Source of the DNA: Solirubrobacteraceae bacterium
Lineage (GTDB): Bacteria > Actinomycetota > Thermoleophilia > Solirubrobacterales > Solirubrobacteraceae
Length of the DNA stretch: 40,366 nucleotides
Assembly (NCBI GenBank): GCA_030690545.1
Contig: JAUYGN010000097.1
Span: 1-40,366 of the forward strand
Direction of reading: 5' to 3'
Shown: piece after piece, positions 1 to 10,905 of the stretch
Layout: every line of letters starts with the position of its first letter
Numbering within the stretch: the first letter of the stretch is position 1
Notes under the pieces: model-generated
Told to the model about the DNA's origin: nothing
What the model saw: the letters and a program-made list of their open reading frames with translations, nothing else
Database searches by the model: none
Made by a program: the position numbers and the translations under genes

Positions 1-42
1 GGATCAGCCTCGGCGGCCGAGGCTGATCCGCCACACCCCTGC
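1..42. terminator. Perfect palindrome downstream of treY, copy 1 of a repeat
   Basis: Bases 1-13 and 17-29 are perfect reverse complements around a 3-base loop. They end 34 bases beyond the treY stop codon (treY is read on the minus strand), so a factor-independent-type terminator is likely although there is no T-run. The following bases GCCACACCCCTGC recur in the second copy at 6954-6969, so the left part of this repeat probably lies outside the window. Confidence 0.6.
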
Positions 43-62
43 CCATGCCAGCTTGCCGTGAC

Positions 63-2086
63 TCACACGCGCTCGAGCAGCGCGAGCCCGTGCGAGCCGG
101 CGAGCTCGCCGACCGTCACGGGCCGGCTGACCTCGAGCTCGTCGCGATCGTCGAGGGCGTCGCGATAGCGCCCCGCGGGGACCTCGAGCTGCACGCCGCC
201 GACCGACGGTCGCAGCGGCACGACGACGAGCACCTCACCGGTACCAGCGTCCGCGCCGGCACCGCCGCCGCGCGTGAACGCGCAGACGTCCGGCCCGCCG
301 TCGATCGGCGAGTAGGCTCCGCGCGCGCCAAACGCCTCCGGCCGTCGCGCCCGCAGCGCCAGTGCCCGCGTGATGACCGACAGCTTCGCCGTCTCGCGCG
401 TCGGCGCCTCACCGGCGCGCAATGCGGCCAGCGCCGCACGCCGCGCGTCCCAGTCCACCGGCCGCCGGTTGTCGGGGTCGACGAGCGAGAGGTCGGTCAG
501 CTCGTCGCCCTGGTAGACGTCGGGCACGCCCGGCACCGTGAGCTTCAGCAGCAGCTGCCCGAGCGCCGAGCGCTCCCCCTCCGCGACGACCTCGGCGAGG
601 AACGGCTCGAAGGCCTCGAGGAACGGCTCGTACGTCAGCAGCGCGACCGCGAAGCGCTTCACGCGCTTCTCCCACGACGCGTTCTGGTCGACCCAGCTCG
701 TGTTGCGCTTCGCCTCGCGCAGCGCCTTCTCGACATAGCCCTCCAGGCGCTCGGGCGCAATCGGCCAGACCCCGATCAGCGTCTGGAAGATGAGGTAGCG
801 CTCCTGGCCGTCGGGCGCGCCGTCGACGACGAGCCCGTCGGTCAGCTCATACCAGCGACGCACGCACGTCGACCAGCCCTCGGCGAGCCCGCCGATCGCG
901 CCGATCCGCGCCCGCGCGTCGCCGGAGCGCTTCGTGTCGTGCGTCTGGGTGATCAGCAGCCCCTCGGGAAAGCGCCGCAGGCGGGCGAGGTTCGCGGCGT
1001 GGAACTCCTCCACGGACACGCCCCAGCGGCCGGGATCGCCGCCGACGTCGTTGAGCGCGAGCAGCCGCACGTAGCGGTAGAACGCCGTGTCCTCGATCCC
1101 CTTCGCCGTCACCGGCGGCGATGTCTGCTGGAAGCGCGACACGAACTCCGCGGGCGCGTCGTCGAAGAGCTCCGGGCGGCCCGCCGCGGCCAGCGCGGCG
1201 CGATCGGCGTCGGCGAACCGCCCGTCGCGGACGTAGGTGCGGTAGACCGGCAGCCCTGCGAGCGCCTCCTCCAGGCCGCCCGGGTCGTGCAGCCGGCGCA
1301 GCCGATCGACCTCGCGCGCGAACGTTCCGCGCGCCTGCTCGAGCTGCGCCTCCAGCGCGAGCTCCTCGAAGGGGCGCGGATCACCGCACAGCTCGGCGTA
1401 CAGCGACGTCAGCGGCTGCTCGCCTGCCGGGTCGATGAACAGCCCCTGCACGTCGTTGAGGAACTCGTAGCCGACCGTCCCGCTGACCGGCCAGCCGCGC
1501 AGCTCCTCGGGTGCGTGAAGGATCTTCTCGACCCAGACGCGCGGCGGGTGGGCGGGATCGGTGTCCGCCAGGCGCTCCAGGTACCCGACGGGATCGGCGA
1601 GCCCGTCGGGATGGTCGACGCGCAGCCCCTCGATGACGCCGTCGGCCAGCAGCGACAGCACCTTGCCATGCGTCAGCTCGAAGACGTCCGGGTCCTCGAC
1701 GCGCACGCCCGCGAGGTCGTCGATGTCGAAGAAGCGCCGGTAGTGCCCGGTCTCCGGATCGACGTCGAAGACCCGCACGCGCTCCGCCGGATCAGCCCAC
1801 CAGCGGTTCTCGTCGCCGGTCCCCATGTGGTTGGGGACGATGTCGAGGATGATCCCGAGCCCGGCGGCCGCGAGCTCGCGCAGCCCCGACTCGCCCCCCA
1901 GCGACTCCGACACCGACGTCGGGTCGACGACGTCGTAGCCGTGCGTCGAGCCCGAGCGGGCGGTCAGCGACGGCGACAGGTAGAGGTGGCTGACCCCGAG
2001 GTCGACGAGGTACGGCACGAGCGCGCGCACGTCGTCGAAGCGCATCGCCGGCCCGAGCTGCAGCCGGTACGTCGCGCGCAGCGCGC

Positions 2087-2090
<4 letters not shown>
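63..2090 (-). CDS. treY: Maltooligosyl trehalose synthase TreY
   Basis: Converts the reducing end of an alpha-1,4-glucan chain into a trehalosyl end in the cytoplasm, the first step of the TreY/TreZ route. The 675-residue product begins with the typical TreY start (TYRLQL, then YLVDLGVSHLYLSPSL). It carries the GH13 landmarks: LDIVPNHMG at about 82-90, the nucleophile in GLRVDHPDG (Asp159), the acid/base in WVEKI (Glu188) and a later THDTKRSGDAR motif. These are TreY-specific versions of the GH13 motifs. The length is somewhat shorter than many actinobacterial TreY proteins. It is the last gene of the treZ-treX-treY run: its ATG overlaps the treX stop by 4 bases, so translation is probably coupled. 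A hairpin follows its stop codon. Confidence 0.95.
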
Positions 2091-4218
<2,128 letters not shown>

Positions 4219-4222
<4 letters not shown>

Positions 4223-5952
4223 CGCACGAGCGCTCCGGAGAGCGCGGGCAGCAGCACCGCGCCGTCGCGCAGCTCGGCGGCACCGGTCGCGAGCACGACC
4301 TCGCCGTGCCCGGCGGCAAGCGGCACGGCGCGCTGCTGCGCGGCGAAGTTGCAGGCGAGGCGATACGGGCCGCGGTCGACGACGAGCCAGCGCGCGTCCT
4401 CGTCGAACTGCGTCGTCGTCTCGTCGTCTGGCAGCTGGCGGCGCATGGCCAACAGTCTTGCGTAGAGGTCCGCGACGGCCTCGTCTCGCTCGCGCGTGAG
4501 CTTCGAGCGCTCGAACGTCGCGGGGTCCTGCGGATCGGGTACCTGCTCGCCGGCGAACTCCGCGAAGGCGGCGAACTCGCGCCGGCGCCCGTCGCGCGTG
4601 GCGGTCGCGATCTCCTCGTCGATGTGGTCGCTGAAGAACTGAAACGGCGCCGGCTCGCCGTACTCCTCGCCCATGAAGAGCATCGGCGTGAACGGCGACA
4701 GCAGCGTGCAGAAGGCGGCGAGCGGGCGGGCCGCGGCCGGCAGGCGATCGCCGAACGCGCGGTTGCCGACCTGGTCGTGGTTCTGGTCGAAGACGACGAA
4801 CTGCTGCGCCGGGCGGTCGTGCGCCGGCGCCCCGAAGCGGCGCTTGCGAAACGCCGAGTACTGCCCGTCGTGCACGAACGGGCGGTCAAACGCCTTCGCG
4901 AGGTCGGCGACGGCGCCGAACTCCTCGTAGTAGCCGCCGGTGTCGCCGGTCAACAGGACGCGCAGGGCGTGATGGAAGTCGTCGGCCCACTGCGCGTCGT
5001 GGCCGAAGCCGCCGGCGGAGCGCGGGCGGATGACCTTCGGGTCGTTCAGCCCCGACTCTGCGATCACGAGCGCGCCGGGGCGCGCGTCATGGACGCGATC
5101 GGCGAGCCGGGCCATGATCGGCACGGCGCCGGTGTCGAAGATCGCATGGATCGCGTCGAGCCTGAGCCCGTCGACGTGGAAGTCGCGAATCCAGCCCTCG
5201 GCGGACTGCAGCACCCACTCGCGGACCGGCTCTGAATGCTCGTCGTCGTAGTTGATCGCCTGGCCCCAGAACGTCGAGTAGCGCTGCGTGAAGTACGGGC
5301 CGAACGCCTGCAGCGCCGTGTTGCCCGAGGCGCCGACGTGGTTGTAGACGACGTCGAGGATCACGCTCAGGCCCTGCGCGTGGGCGGCGTCGACAAGGCG
5401 CTGGAAGCCGAGCGGGCCGCCGTAGCTCGACTGCGCAGCGCTGAGGTAGACGCCGTCGTAGCCCCAGCCGTGGCGGCCGGGGAACTCGGCGATGGGCATC
5501 ACCTCGATCGCGGCGACGCCAAGCTGGGCGAGCGCCGGCAGGTGCTCGATCGCCGCGTCGAAGCTGCCCTCGGCGGTGAACGTGCCGACGTGCAGCTCGT
5601 AGATGACGAGGTCCTCGAGCGCGTGGGGAGCGAAGCCGGCGTCGGTCCAGGAGAACGCCTTGGCGTCGACGATCCGCGACGGCCCGCGCAGGCCCATCGG
5701 CTGGTGGCGCGAGGCCGGGTCGGGCAGCTCGTCGTCGCCGAGCAGATAGACGTAGTCCTCGCCCGCCCGCGCGGCGACGCGAGCCTCGTGGATGCCGCCG
5801 CCGACATGCGCCAGCGCGTGCTCGCTATCGCCGATACGGACGCGGACGTTCGCGGCATCCAGCGCCCAGACGCGAACCTCGACGAGGCCGTCGCCGAGCG
5901 GCGTCACACCAAGCCGGCGCTCCCAAGGGTAGGTCTCGTCGGCCACCGGCAC
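4219..5952 (-). CDS. treZ: Maltooligosyltrehalose trehalohydrolase TreZ
   Basis: Releases free trehalose from maltooligosyl-trehalose made by TreY. The product is 577 residues from the GTG at 5952, the usual size of the family. It has an N-terminal CBM48-like domain (about 1-95), GWGYDGVYLSA (about 162-172), ILDVVYNHVG (about 198-207), nucleophile Asp266 in GLRLDAIHA, acid/base Glu299 in VIAES and a QNHDQVGNRAFGDR motif. The frame stays open upstream to 6420, but that extension is Arg/Ser-rich low-complexity sequence opposite vapB, so I placed the start at GTG 5952; GTG 5946 is also possible. It is the first gene of the treZ-treX-treY run and diverges from vapB. Confidence 0.93.
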
Positions 5953-6007
5953 TCGCCCCAAGGTACCCAGCCGGTCGATCGGCAGGCACGCTGATCGATC
6001 TGGCAGA

Positions 6008-6256
6008 TTGCCTGGCGCGCATCTGACGCTCGACATCGACGACCGCCTGCTCGCGGCGCTGATGCTGCGCAGCCTGGGCTTGTCCACGAGCAAGGCGATC
6101 GAGCAAGCCATCGAGCACTTCGTTGAGACTGACGCATACGGACGTGTACGTGAGCTGCGCGGCGCCTGCCCCGGTCTCGCTGACCGGACGACCGAGCTCG
6201 ATCGCCTGGATCGAGCACGCGAGGAGCGATTCGAGCGGCTGCGCGGTCGCGCGTGA
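6008..6256 (+). CDS. vapB: VapB-family antitoxin, apparently orphan
   Basis: An 82-residue protein with the VapB antitoxin pattern: an N-terminal beta strand (HLTLDIDDRLL) followed by a helix-turn-helix-like stretch (LRSLGLSTSKAIEQAIEHFV) and a charged C-terminal tail that in this family wraps the toxin. VapB proteins bind their own promoter and neutralise the VapC PIN ribonuclease. The start used is TTG 6008; no convincing ribosome binding site is seen, so the exact start is uncertain. The stop TGA overlaps a GTG that opens a VapC-like N-terminus, but that frame ends after 30 codons, so the cognate toxin seems to be lost. Family assignment is by motif recognition only. Confidence 0.7.
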   Translation: MPGAHLTLDIDDRLLAALMLRSLGLSTSKAIEQAIEHFVETDAYGRVRELRGACPGLADRTTELDRLDRAREERFERLRGRA

Positions 6257-6345
6257 TCCTCGCCGATAGCGGCATGCGTCATGTTGATGCCTCGACACAG
6301 TCGAGACCACGCCCGGCAACGACGAGACCGCACGGCCGAGCATGA
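6253..6345 (+). pseudogene. Truncated VapC toxin start
   Basis: GTG 6253 overlaps the vapB stop (GTGA), as in intact vapBC operons, and opens with VILADSG, similar to the MILVDTS-type first strand of PIN-domain toxins that carries the first catalytic Asp. The frame then turns into unrelated sequence and stops at 6345 after 30 codons, against about 130 in intact VapC. A perfect 14-bp inverted repeat starts two bases later. I infer a deletion or insertion scar that removed the toxin body. With so few residues the assignment rests mainly on position and the first seven residues. Confidence 0.5.
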
Positions 6346-6346
6346 A

Positions 6347-6390
6347 CCGTGTCGCGTTTCTGTCGGCGGGCAGCACGAAACGCGACACGG
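6347..6390. repeat. Perfect 14-bp inverted repeat after the vapC remnant
   Basis: CCGTGTCGCGTTTC (6347-6360) and its exact reverse complement (6377-6390) flank a 16-base loop. It may act as a terminator for the vapB remnant or be a left-over palindromic element. It lies 57 bases upstream of the VOC gene. Confidence 0.6.
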
Positions 6391-6446
6391 CATGCGATCG
6401 GCACCGGGCGTGCGCGACACGTCGATCGCGGGTACGGTCGCAGCAC

Positions 6447-6863
6447 ATGGCCCCGACGATCGCTCCGTACCTGCTCTATGAGGACGCCGGCGCCGCGCTC
6501 GACCTGCTGGCCCGCGCGTTCGGCTTCGAGGAGGTGCTGCGCCACGCCGGCGCCGACGGTCGCGTCGACCACGCCGAGATGCGCCTCGGCGACGGTGTCG
6601 TCTATCTCGGCGGGCCGGGCGGCGACTACCGCGGTCCGGCGAAGCTCGGCGCCGCGACGGTGCTGATCTGCGTAACGGTCGACGACGCCGACGCGACCTG
6701 CGAGCGAGCGCGGGCGGCGGGCCTCGAGATCACCGAGGAGCCCGCCGACCAGGACTACGGCGAGCGCCGCTTCGCGGCCCGCGACCCCGAGGGTCACGTG
6801 TGGTTCGTCAGCCAGCCGCTGCGCGACGTCGCCCCGCAGGAGTGGGGCGCGACGACCCCGTAG
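6447..6863 (+). CDS. VOC/glyoxalase-bleomycin-resistance family protein
   Basis: A 138-residue protein of the vicinal oxygen chelate superfamily, PhnB-like. It shows two betaalphabetabetabeta modules: APYLLYEDAGAALDLLARAFGFEE near the N-terminus and VTVDDADATCERARAAGLEI...FAARDPEGHVWFV at the C-terminal half. The His/Glu positions characteristic of metal-binding VOC proteins are partly visible (DHAEM, DPEGHVW). The substrate is not predictable; members include glyoxalases, drug-binding proteins and dioxygenases. The start ATG 6447 is chosen because the family domain begins immediately after it, although the frame is open upstream. It converges with the iron-transport operon. Confidence 0.85.
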   Translation: MAPTIAPYLLYEDAGAALDLLARAFGFEEVLRHAGADGRVDHAEMRLGDGVVYLGGPGGDYRGPAKLGAATVLICVTVDDADATCERARAAGLEITEEPADQDYGERRFAARDPEGHVWFVSQPLRDVAPQEWGATTP

Positions 6864-6918
6864 CGCCGCGCGCCGATCGCGAAGCCGTACGTCGACGCCC
6901 ACGCGCGGGCGGCGCGCT

Positions 6919-6969
6919 GGGGTGTGGCGGATCAGCCATGCGGAGCGAGGCTCATCCGCCACACCCCTG
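6919..6969. terminator. Bidirectional terminator, copy 2 of the repeat
   Basis: GGGGTGTGGCGGAT (6919-6932) pairs perfectly with 6954-6967. Beyond one mismatch, AGCC/GGCT extend the stem, leaving an 11-base loop. It lies between two convergent stop codons (6863 and 7010), the expected place for a two-way terminator. Its right arm and following TGC match bases 24-42 of the window almost exactly. Confidence 0.7.
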
Positions 6970-7009
6970 CGTCGTCCGGGCGTTCGCGTCGATCGCCCGC
7001 CGCACCGCG

Positions 7010-8062
7010 TCAGCGCGGTTCTGGCGCGAACACGTTCACCGGACCGGTGACCTGCACGCGCACGCGGTCGCCGTGGTGCCAGACCGGATGTGACAGCGAG
7101 CGGCTGCGCACGCAGCGGCCCGACGGCAGCTCGACGTGGACGAGCTGGTCGTGGCCGAAGAACTCGCGGTGCACGACGCGTCCCTCGACGTGGCCGGGGC
7201 CGCCACCGGTCAGCGACAGCGCGACCGACTCCGGGCGCAGCAGCACGTCGGCGGTTCCGGTGAAGCCGGCGTCGAAGGGCACCTTCGCGAGCTCGAACTC
7301 GACGAAGCCGTCGCGGGCGTCGCCGGGCAGGACGTCGGTCTCGCCGAGAAACGAGGCGACCCAACGCGTCGCCGGGCGGCCGTAGACCTCCTCCGGCGTG
7401 CCGACCTGCTCGACGCGCCCGTCGTGCATCACCGCGACGGTGTCGGCGAGCGACATCGCCTCCTCCTGGTCGTGCGTGACGAACAGCGCGGTCACGCCGG
7501 CGGCGAGCAGGATCGCGCGGACCTCCTGGCGGACCTGCGCGCGCAGCGCCGCGTCGAGGCCGCTGAAGGGCTCGTCGAGCAGCACGAGGTCGGGCGTCAC
7601 GGCGAGCGCGCGGGCCAGCGCGACGCGCTGCTGCTGGCCGCCGGAGAGCTCGTGCGGCATCCGCTCGGCGTAGCCCGGCATGCCGACGAGCTCGAGCAGC
7701 TCGTCGACGCGCGCGCGGCGCTCGGCGCGCGCGGCCCGGTCGCGGCGCGCCAGCCCGTAGGCGATGTTGCGCGCGACGTCGAAATGCGGAAAGAGGGCGT
7801 AGTCCTGGAAGACCATCCCGATCCGCCGGCGCTCGGGCACGACGAAGGTGCCGGCCCCGGCCAACAGCCGGCCGGCGACGCGGACCTCGCCGGCGTCGGG
7901 CCGCTCGAAGCCGGCGATCAGCCGCAGCGTCGTCGTCTTGCCGCAGCCCGACGGCCCGAGCAGGCCGCAGACCTGACCCTCGGCGACCTCCAGCGACATG
8001 CCGTCGACGGCGGTCACGGAGCCGAAGGACTTGCTCAGGTCGGTGCAGGAGATGGCGGTCAT
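7010..8062 (-). CDS. fbpC: Iron(III) ABC transporter ATP-binding protein
   Basis: Cytoplasmic ATPase powering ferric-ion import through the adjacent permease. The 350-residue protein has Walker A GPSGCGKT (36-43), Q-loop Gln86 in VFQDYALFPH, signature LSGGQQQR (139-146) and Walker B LLDEP (161-165). It ends in a TOBE-like domain of about 100 residues, the domain order of FbpC/FutC/PotA-type importers. The start ATG 8062 overlaps the permease stop by 4 bases. The frame is open far upstream, but that extension is the antisense-like shadow of the permease gene. It is the last gene of the operon, ending 43 bases from the palindrome at 6919-6967. Confidence 0.92.
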   Translation of the reverse strand: MTAISCTDLSKSFGSVTAVDGMSLEVAEGQVCGLLGPSGCGKTTTLRLIAGFERPDAGEVRVAGRLLAGAGTFVVPERRRIGMVFQDYALFPHFDVARNIAYGLARRDRAARAERRARVDELLELVGMPGYAERMPHELSGGQQQRVALARALAVTPDLVLLDEPFSGLDAALRAQVRQEVRAILLAAGVTALFVTHDQEEAMSLADTVAVMHDGRVEQVGTPEEVYGRPATRWVASFLGETDVLPGDARDGFVEFELAKVPFDAGFTGTADVLLRPESVALSLTGGGPGHVEGRVVHREFFGHDQLVHVELPSGRCVRSRSLSHPVWHHGDRVRVQVTGPVNVFAPEPR

Positions 8063-9675
8063 CGGTCGCGTGCGGCGAGGATCGCGAGCGGGACGGCCGA
8101 GACGGCGAGCAGCACCAGCGAGGGAACCGCACCCCGCTCGAACGCGTTCGCCGTCGTCGTGCGCCAGATGTTCGCGGCCAGCGTGTCGAACCCTATCGGC
8201 GACAGCAGCAGCGTCGCCGGAAGCTCCTTGACCGCCGTCAGGAAGACGAGCGCCGCGCCAGCCAGCAGGCCACCGCGGGCCAGCGGCGCGGTGACCGTCG
8301 CGAAGACCGCCAGCGGCCCGCGCCCGAGCGAGCGCCCGGCCTCCTCCATTCGCGGCGGGACCTGCAGCAGCGAGGCGCGCAGCGCGCCGACCGCGAGCGG
8401 GAGGAACAGCACGACGAGCGCGAAGACGAGCATCGCCAGCGTCTGGTAGAGCCCGACCGCGACGCGCGTGCCGAAGAAGACGAGCGCGAGCGCGACGACG
8501 ATGCCCGGCAGCGCATGGCCCGCATAGGACGACAGCTCGACGGCGCGGCTCGCGCGCCCGCGATGGCGCGCGGCGAGCAGCGCGACCGGGATCGCGCAGA
8601 GCGCGGCGGCGGCGGCGGCGAGCAGCGCAGCGAGCAGCGAGTTGCCGGCGGCGGTGGCGATCGACGACCACTCGACGTCGCCGGCCAGCGCGCGCGTCGT
8701 CCACAGCGCGAGCATGCCGACCGGCAGCGCCAGCGCGAAGCCGATGACGGTCGCGCAGAAGCCCAGCGCCGGCCAGCGCCAGCGCCCGAGCCGCACCCGC
8801 TGCTGGACGCGCGCGGCGCCCGGCGCGCCGCGCGCGAAGACCTCGGCGCGCCGCCGCGTGCGTCCCTCCAGCCAGAGCACGACGAGCGTGACGGCGACGA
8901 GCATCATCGCCAGCGCGGCGGTCCCGGTGCGATCGAACGACGCGCGCGAGGTGTAGATCACGCGCGTGAACGAGTCGAAGCGCATGATCGAGACGGCGCC
9001 GAAGTCCGACAGGACGTAGAGCGCGACGAGCAGGCCGCCGGCGCCGACGGCGGGCATCAGCTGCGGCGCGACGATCTGTCGGTAGGTGCGCAGGCCCGAG
9101 CTGCCCATCCCGCGCGCGGCCTCCTCGAGCGAGGGGTCCAGGCGCCGCAGCATCGTCATCAGCGGCAGCAGCACGAGCGGGAAGGTCGCCAGCGTCAGCG
9201 CGATCCAGGCGCCGGTGAAGCCGTACAGCGAGGGCAGCCGCTCGATCCCGAGCGGTCCCTCCAGCAGGCGCGCGAGCTCGCCGCGCGGGCCGAGCGCGCT
9301 GACGAGCAGATAGGCGCCGATGTAGCTCGGGATGACGAGCGGAAGCAGGCACAGCACCGACCAGACACGGCGGCCGGGCAGGTCGGTGCGCACGCACAGC
9401 CACGACAGCGGCAGCGACAGCGCGATCGCCGAGGCGGTCACGGCCGCCGCGAGCGCGGTCGAGCGCGCGAGCAGGCGCAGGGCGCGCTCGCTGCCGAGCT
9501 CCTCGAGCGCCGCCGATCCCTCCGAGCCGACGACGATGAGCAGGTAGCCGAGCGGCAGCAGGACGAGCGCCGCGACGGCGAGGCCGGCGGCCAGCAGCGC
9601 GGGCGGCGCGCGGCGTCCCCGACGCCCGCGCGCAGCGACTGGGAGGCCGCGCGCGCGGGCTTCGGAGGTGGCCAT
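8059..9675 (-). CDS. fbpB: Iron(III) ABC transporter permease, two-module
   Basis: A 538-residue integral membrane protein with two fused permease halves, as in FbpB/FutB/SfuB. The sequence alternates long hydrophobic helices (the first around 25-50) through to the C-terminus. Two EAA-type cytoplasmic loops are visible: SLEEAARGMGSSGLRTYRQIV in the first half and MEEAGRSLGRGPLAVFATV in the second; these contact the ATPase. The N-terminal 20 residues are Arg-rich and cytosolic. It lies 17 bases after fbpA and overlaps fbpC. The ribosome binding site is weak, so translational coupling to fbpA is likely. Confidence 0.9.
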   Translation of the reverse strand: MATSEARARGLPVAARGRRGRRAPPALLAAGLAVAALVLLPLGYLLIVVGSEGSAALEELGSERALRLLARSTALAAAVTASAIALSLPLSWLCVRTDLPGRRVWSVLCLLPLVIPSYIGAYLLVSALGPRGELARLLEGPLGIERLPSLYGFTGAWIALTLATFPLVLLPLMTMLRRLDPSLEEAARGMGSSGLRTYRQIVAPQLMPAVGAGGLLVALYVLSDFGAVSIMRFDSFTRVIYTSRASFDRTGTAALAMMLVAVTLVVLWLEGRTRRRAEVFARGAPGAARVQQRVRLGRWRWPALGFCATVIGFALALPVGMLALWTTRALAGDVEWSSIATAAGNSLLAALLAAAAAALCAIPVALLAARHRGRASRAVELSSYAGHALPGIVVALALVFFGTRVAVGLYQTLAMLVFALVVLFLPLAVGALRASLLQVPPRMEEAGRSLGRGPLAVFATVTAPLARGGLLAGAALVFLTAVKELPATLLLSPIGFDTLAANIWRTTTANAFERGAVPSLVLLAVSAVPLAILAARDR

Positions 9676-9692
9676 GAACGACCGCGAGCTGG

Positions 9693-10730
9693 CTAGAGCA
9701 CGCCCGCGTCCTGCAGGAGCTTCACGGTGCCCTGCAGGTCGTCGATCTTCGACAGGTCCACGTCGGGCTGGTCGATGTCGGCGAGCGGCGTCAGCGAGTC
9801 GTCGGCCGGGACGTCGGCGGAGACCGGGTACTCGAACGTCTCGTCGGCGAAGTACTTCTGCGCGTTCTCGCTGAGCAGGTAGCGCACGAACTCCGTCGCG
9901 GCGTTCTGCTGGTCGGAGCTGGCGAGCACGCCGGCGCCCGCGATGTTGACGAGCGAGCCGATGTCGCCGGCCGGCTGGTGGATGCCGACCGGATAGTCGT
10001 CGCCCTCCTCATCGCGCGCAGCGGCCACGTAGTAGTGGTTGATCAGGCCGATCTCGACCTCGCCGTTGGAGATCGCGTCGCGGATCGCCGTGTTGCCGTC
10101 GTAGACCTCGGCGTCGTTGTCCTTCAGGCCCTCGACGAACGCCTTCGCGTCGTCATCGCCCTCCGTCAGCCGCAGCGCGGTGATGAAGCTCTGGAAGGAA
10201 CCGTTCGTCGGCGCCCAGCCGACGCGGCCCTTCCACTCCTCGTCGGTCAGGTCGAGGATCGATTCCGGCAGGTCGGCCTGCTGGACCTTGCGCGTGTCGT
10301 AGGCGATGATCCGAGCCCGCGCGGACGTGCCGACCCAGTTGCCCTCGGCCGAGCGAAACGCCGCCGGGACGGAGTCCAGCAGCTCGCTGTCGAGCTCGAT
10401 CAGCCGGTTCTCGTTCTGCAGGGCGCCGAGCGCACCGGCGTCCTGGCCGAAGAAGACGTCGGCGGGCGAGTTGTCCCCCTCCTCGACGATCGTCGAGGCG
10501 AGCTCGGCGGTGTCGCCGTAGCGGACCTCGACCTCGTTGCCGGTCTCCCTCTCGTAGCGTTCGATGAGCGGCGCAACAAGCTCCTCGTCGCGGCCGGAGT
10601 AGACGGTCAGCGCTCCGGTCCCGGTGTCGGCGGTCGCGCTGGCGCTGTCGCTGCCGGCGTCGTCGTCATCCCCGCAGCCGGCGAGCATGAGCGCGCCGAC
10701 AGCGAATGCGAGGGAGAGTTTGCGGTACAC
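9693..10730 (-). CDS. fbpA: Ferric-iron binding lipoprotein
   Basis: Extracytoplasmic solute-binding protein of a ferric-ion importer, 345 residues. The N-terminus is a lipoprotein signal: positive start, hydrophobic core and lipobox LAGC, followed by an Asp/Ser linker. The mature part begins LTVYSGRDEELVAPLI, typical of FbpA/FutA. It contains the paired tyrosines GLINHYYV that coordinate Fe(III) in this family, which favours iron over thiamine or phosphonate substrates. The start is GTG 10730, with a strong AAAGGAG ribosome binding site (10738-10744, 7-base spacer). A TTAGG/CCTAA inverted repeat lies just upstream. It is the first gene of the fbpA-fbpB-fbpC operon. Confidence 0.9.
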   Translation of the reverse strand: MYRKLSLAFAVGALMLAGCGDDDDAGSDSASATADTGTGALTVYSGRDEELVAPLIERYERETGNEVEVRYGDTAELASTIVEEGDNSPADVFFGQDAGALGALQNENRLIELDSELLDSVPAAFRSAEGNWVGTSARARIIAYDTRKVQQADLPESILDLTDEEWKGRVGWAPTNGSFQSFITALRLTEGDDDAKAFVEGLKDNDAEVYDGNTAIRDAISNGEVEIGLINHYYVAAARDEEGDDYPVGIHQPAGDIGSLVNIAGAGVLASSDQQNAATEFVRYLLSENAQKYFADETFEYPVSADVPADDSLTPLADIDQPDVDLSKIDDLQGTVKLLQDAGVL

Positions 10731-10754
10731 AGCGTCACTCCTTTGATCGAAAGC

Positions 10755-10770
10755 GTTAGGACCCCCTAAG
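10755..10770 (-). promoter_or_regulatory. TTAGG/CCTAA inverted repeat upstream of fbpA
   Basis: TTAGG at 10756-10760 and CCTAA at 10765-10769 form a short dyad 25-40 bases upstream of the fbpA GTG. The half sites resemble the ends of DtxR/IdeR iron boxes (TTAGG...CCTAA), but the spacing is shorter than the usual 19-bp box. An iron-responsive operator is plausible from the gene content, but the fit is imperfect. Confidence 0.35.
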
Positions 10771-10905
10771 GTGATCCGTGAGGCAAGCTATCGCGTCTTG
10801 GCGCGTTGGCGCGCCGGCCGCTGGCAAGGTCGGCTTCGGCCCGCGCACGGGTCTCCTTGCGCCCCCACGGTGAGCGACCCCGGCCGGCCACGACGCTGAC
10901 GGTGA

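Noticed and set aside
5953-6420. N-terminal extension of treZ up to 6420
   Set aside because: Low-complexity Arg/Ser sequence, antisense to the vapB gene and the palindrome; the family domain begins at GTG 5952.
8063-9403. 797-residue version of the iron ABC ATPase
   Set aside because: The upstream part is an off-frame reading of the permease gene; the ATPase domain starts at ATG 8062.
10755-10770. Canonical IdeR/DtxR iron box
   Set aside because: Half sites fit, but the spacing is five bases short of the 19-bp consensus, so it is listed only as a weak regulatory candidate.
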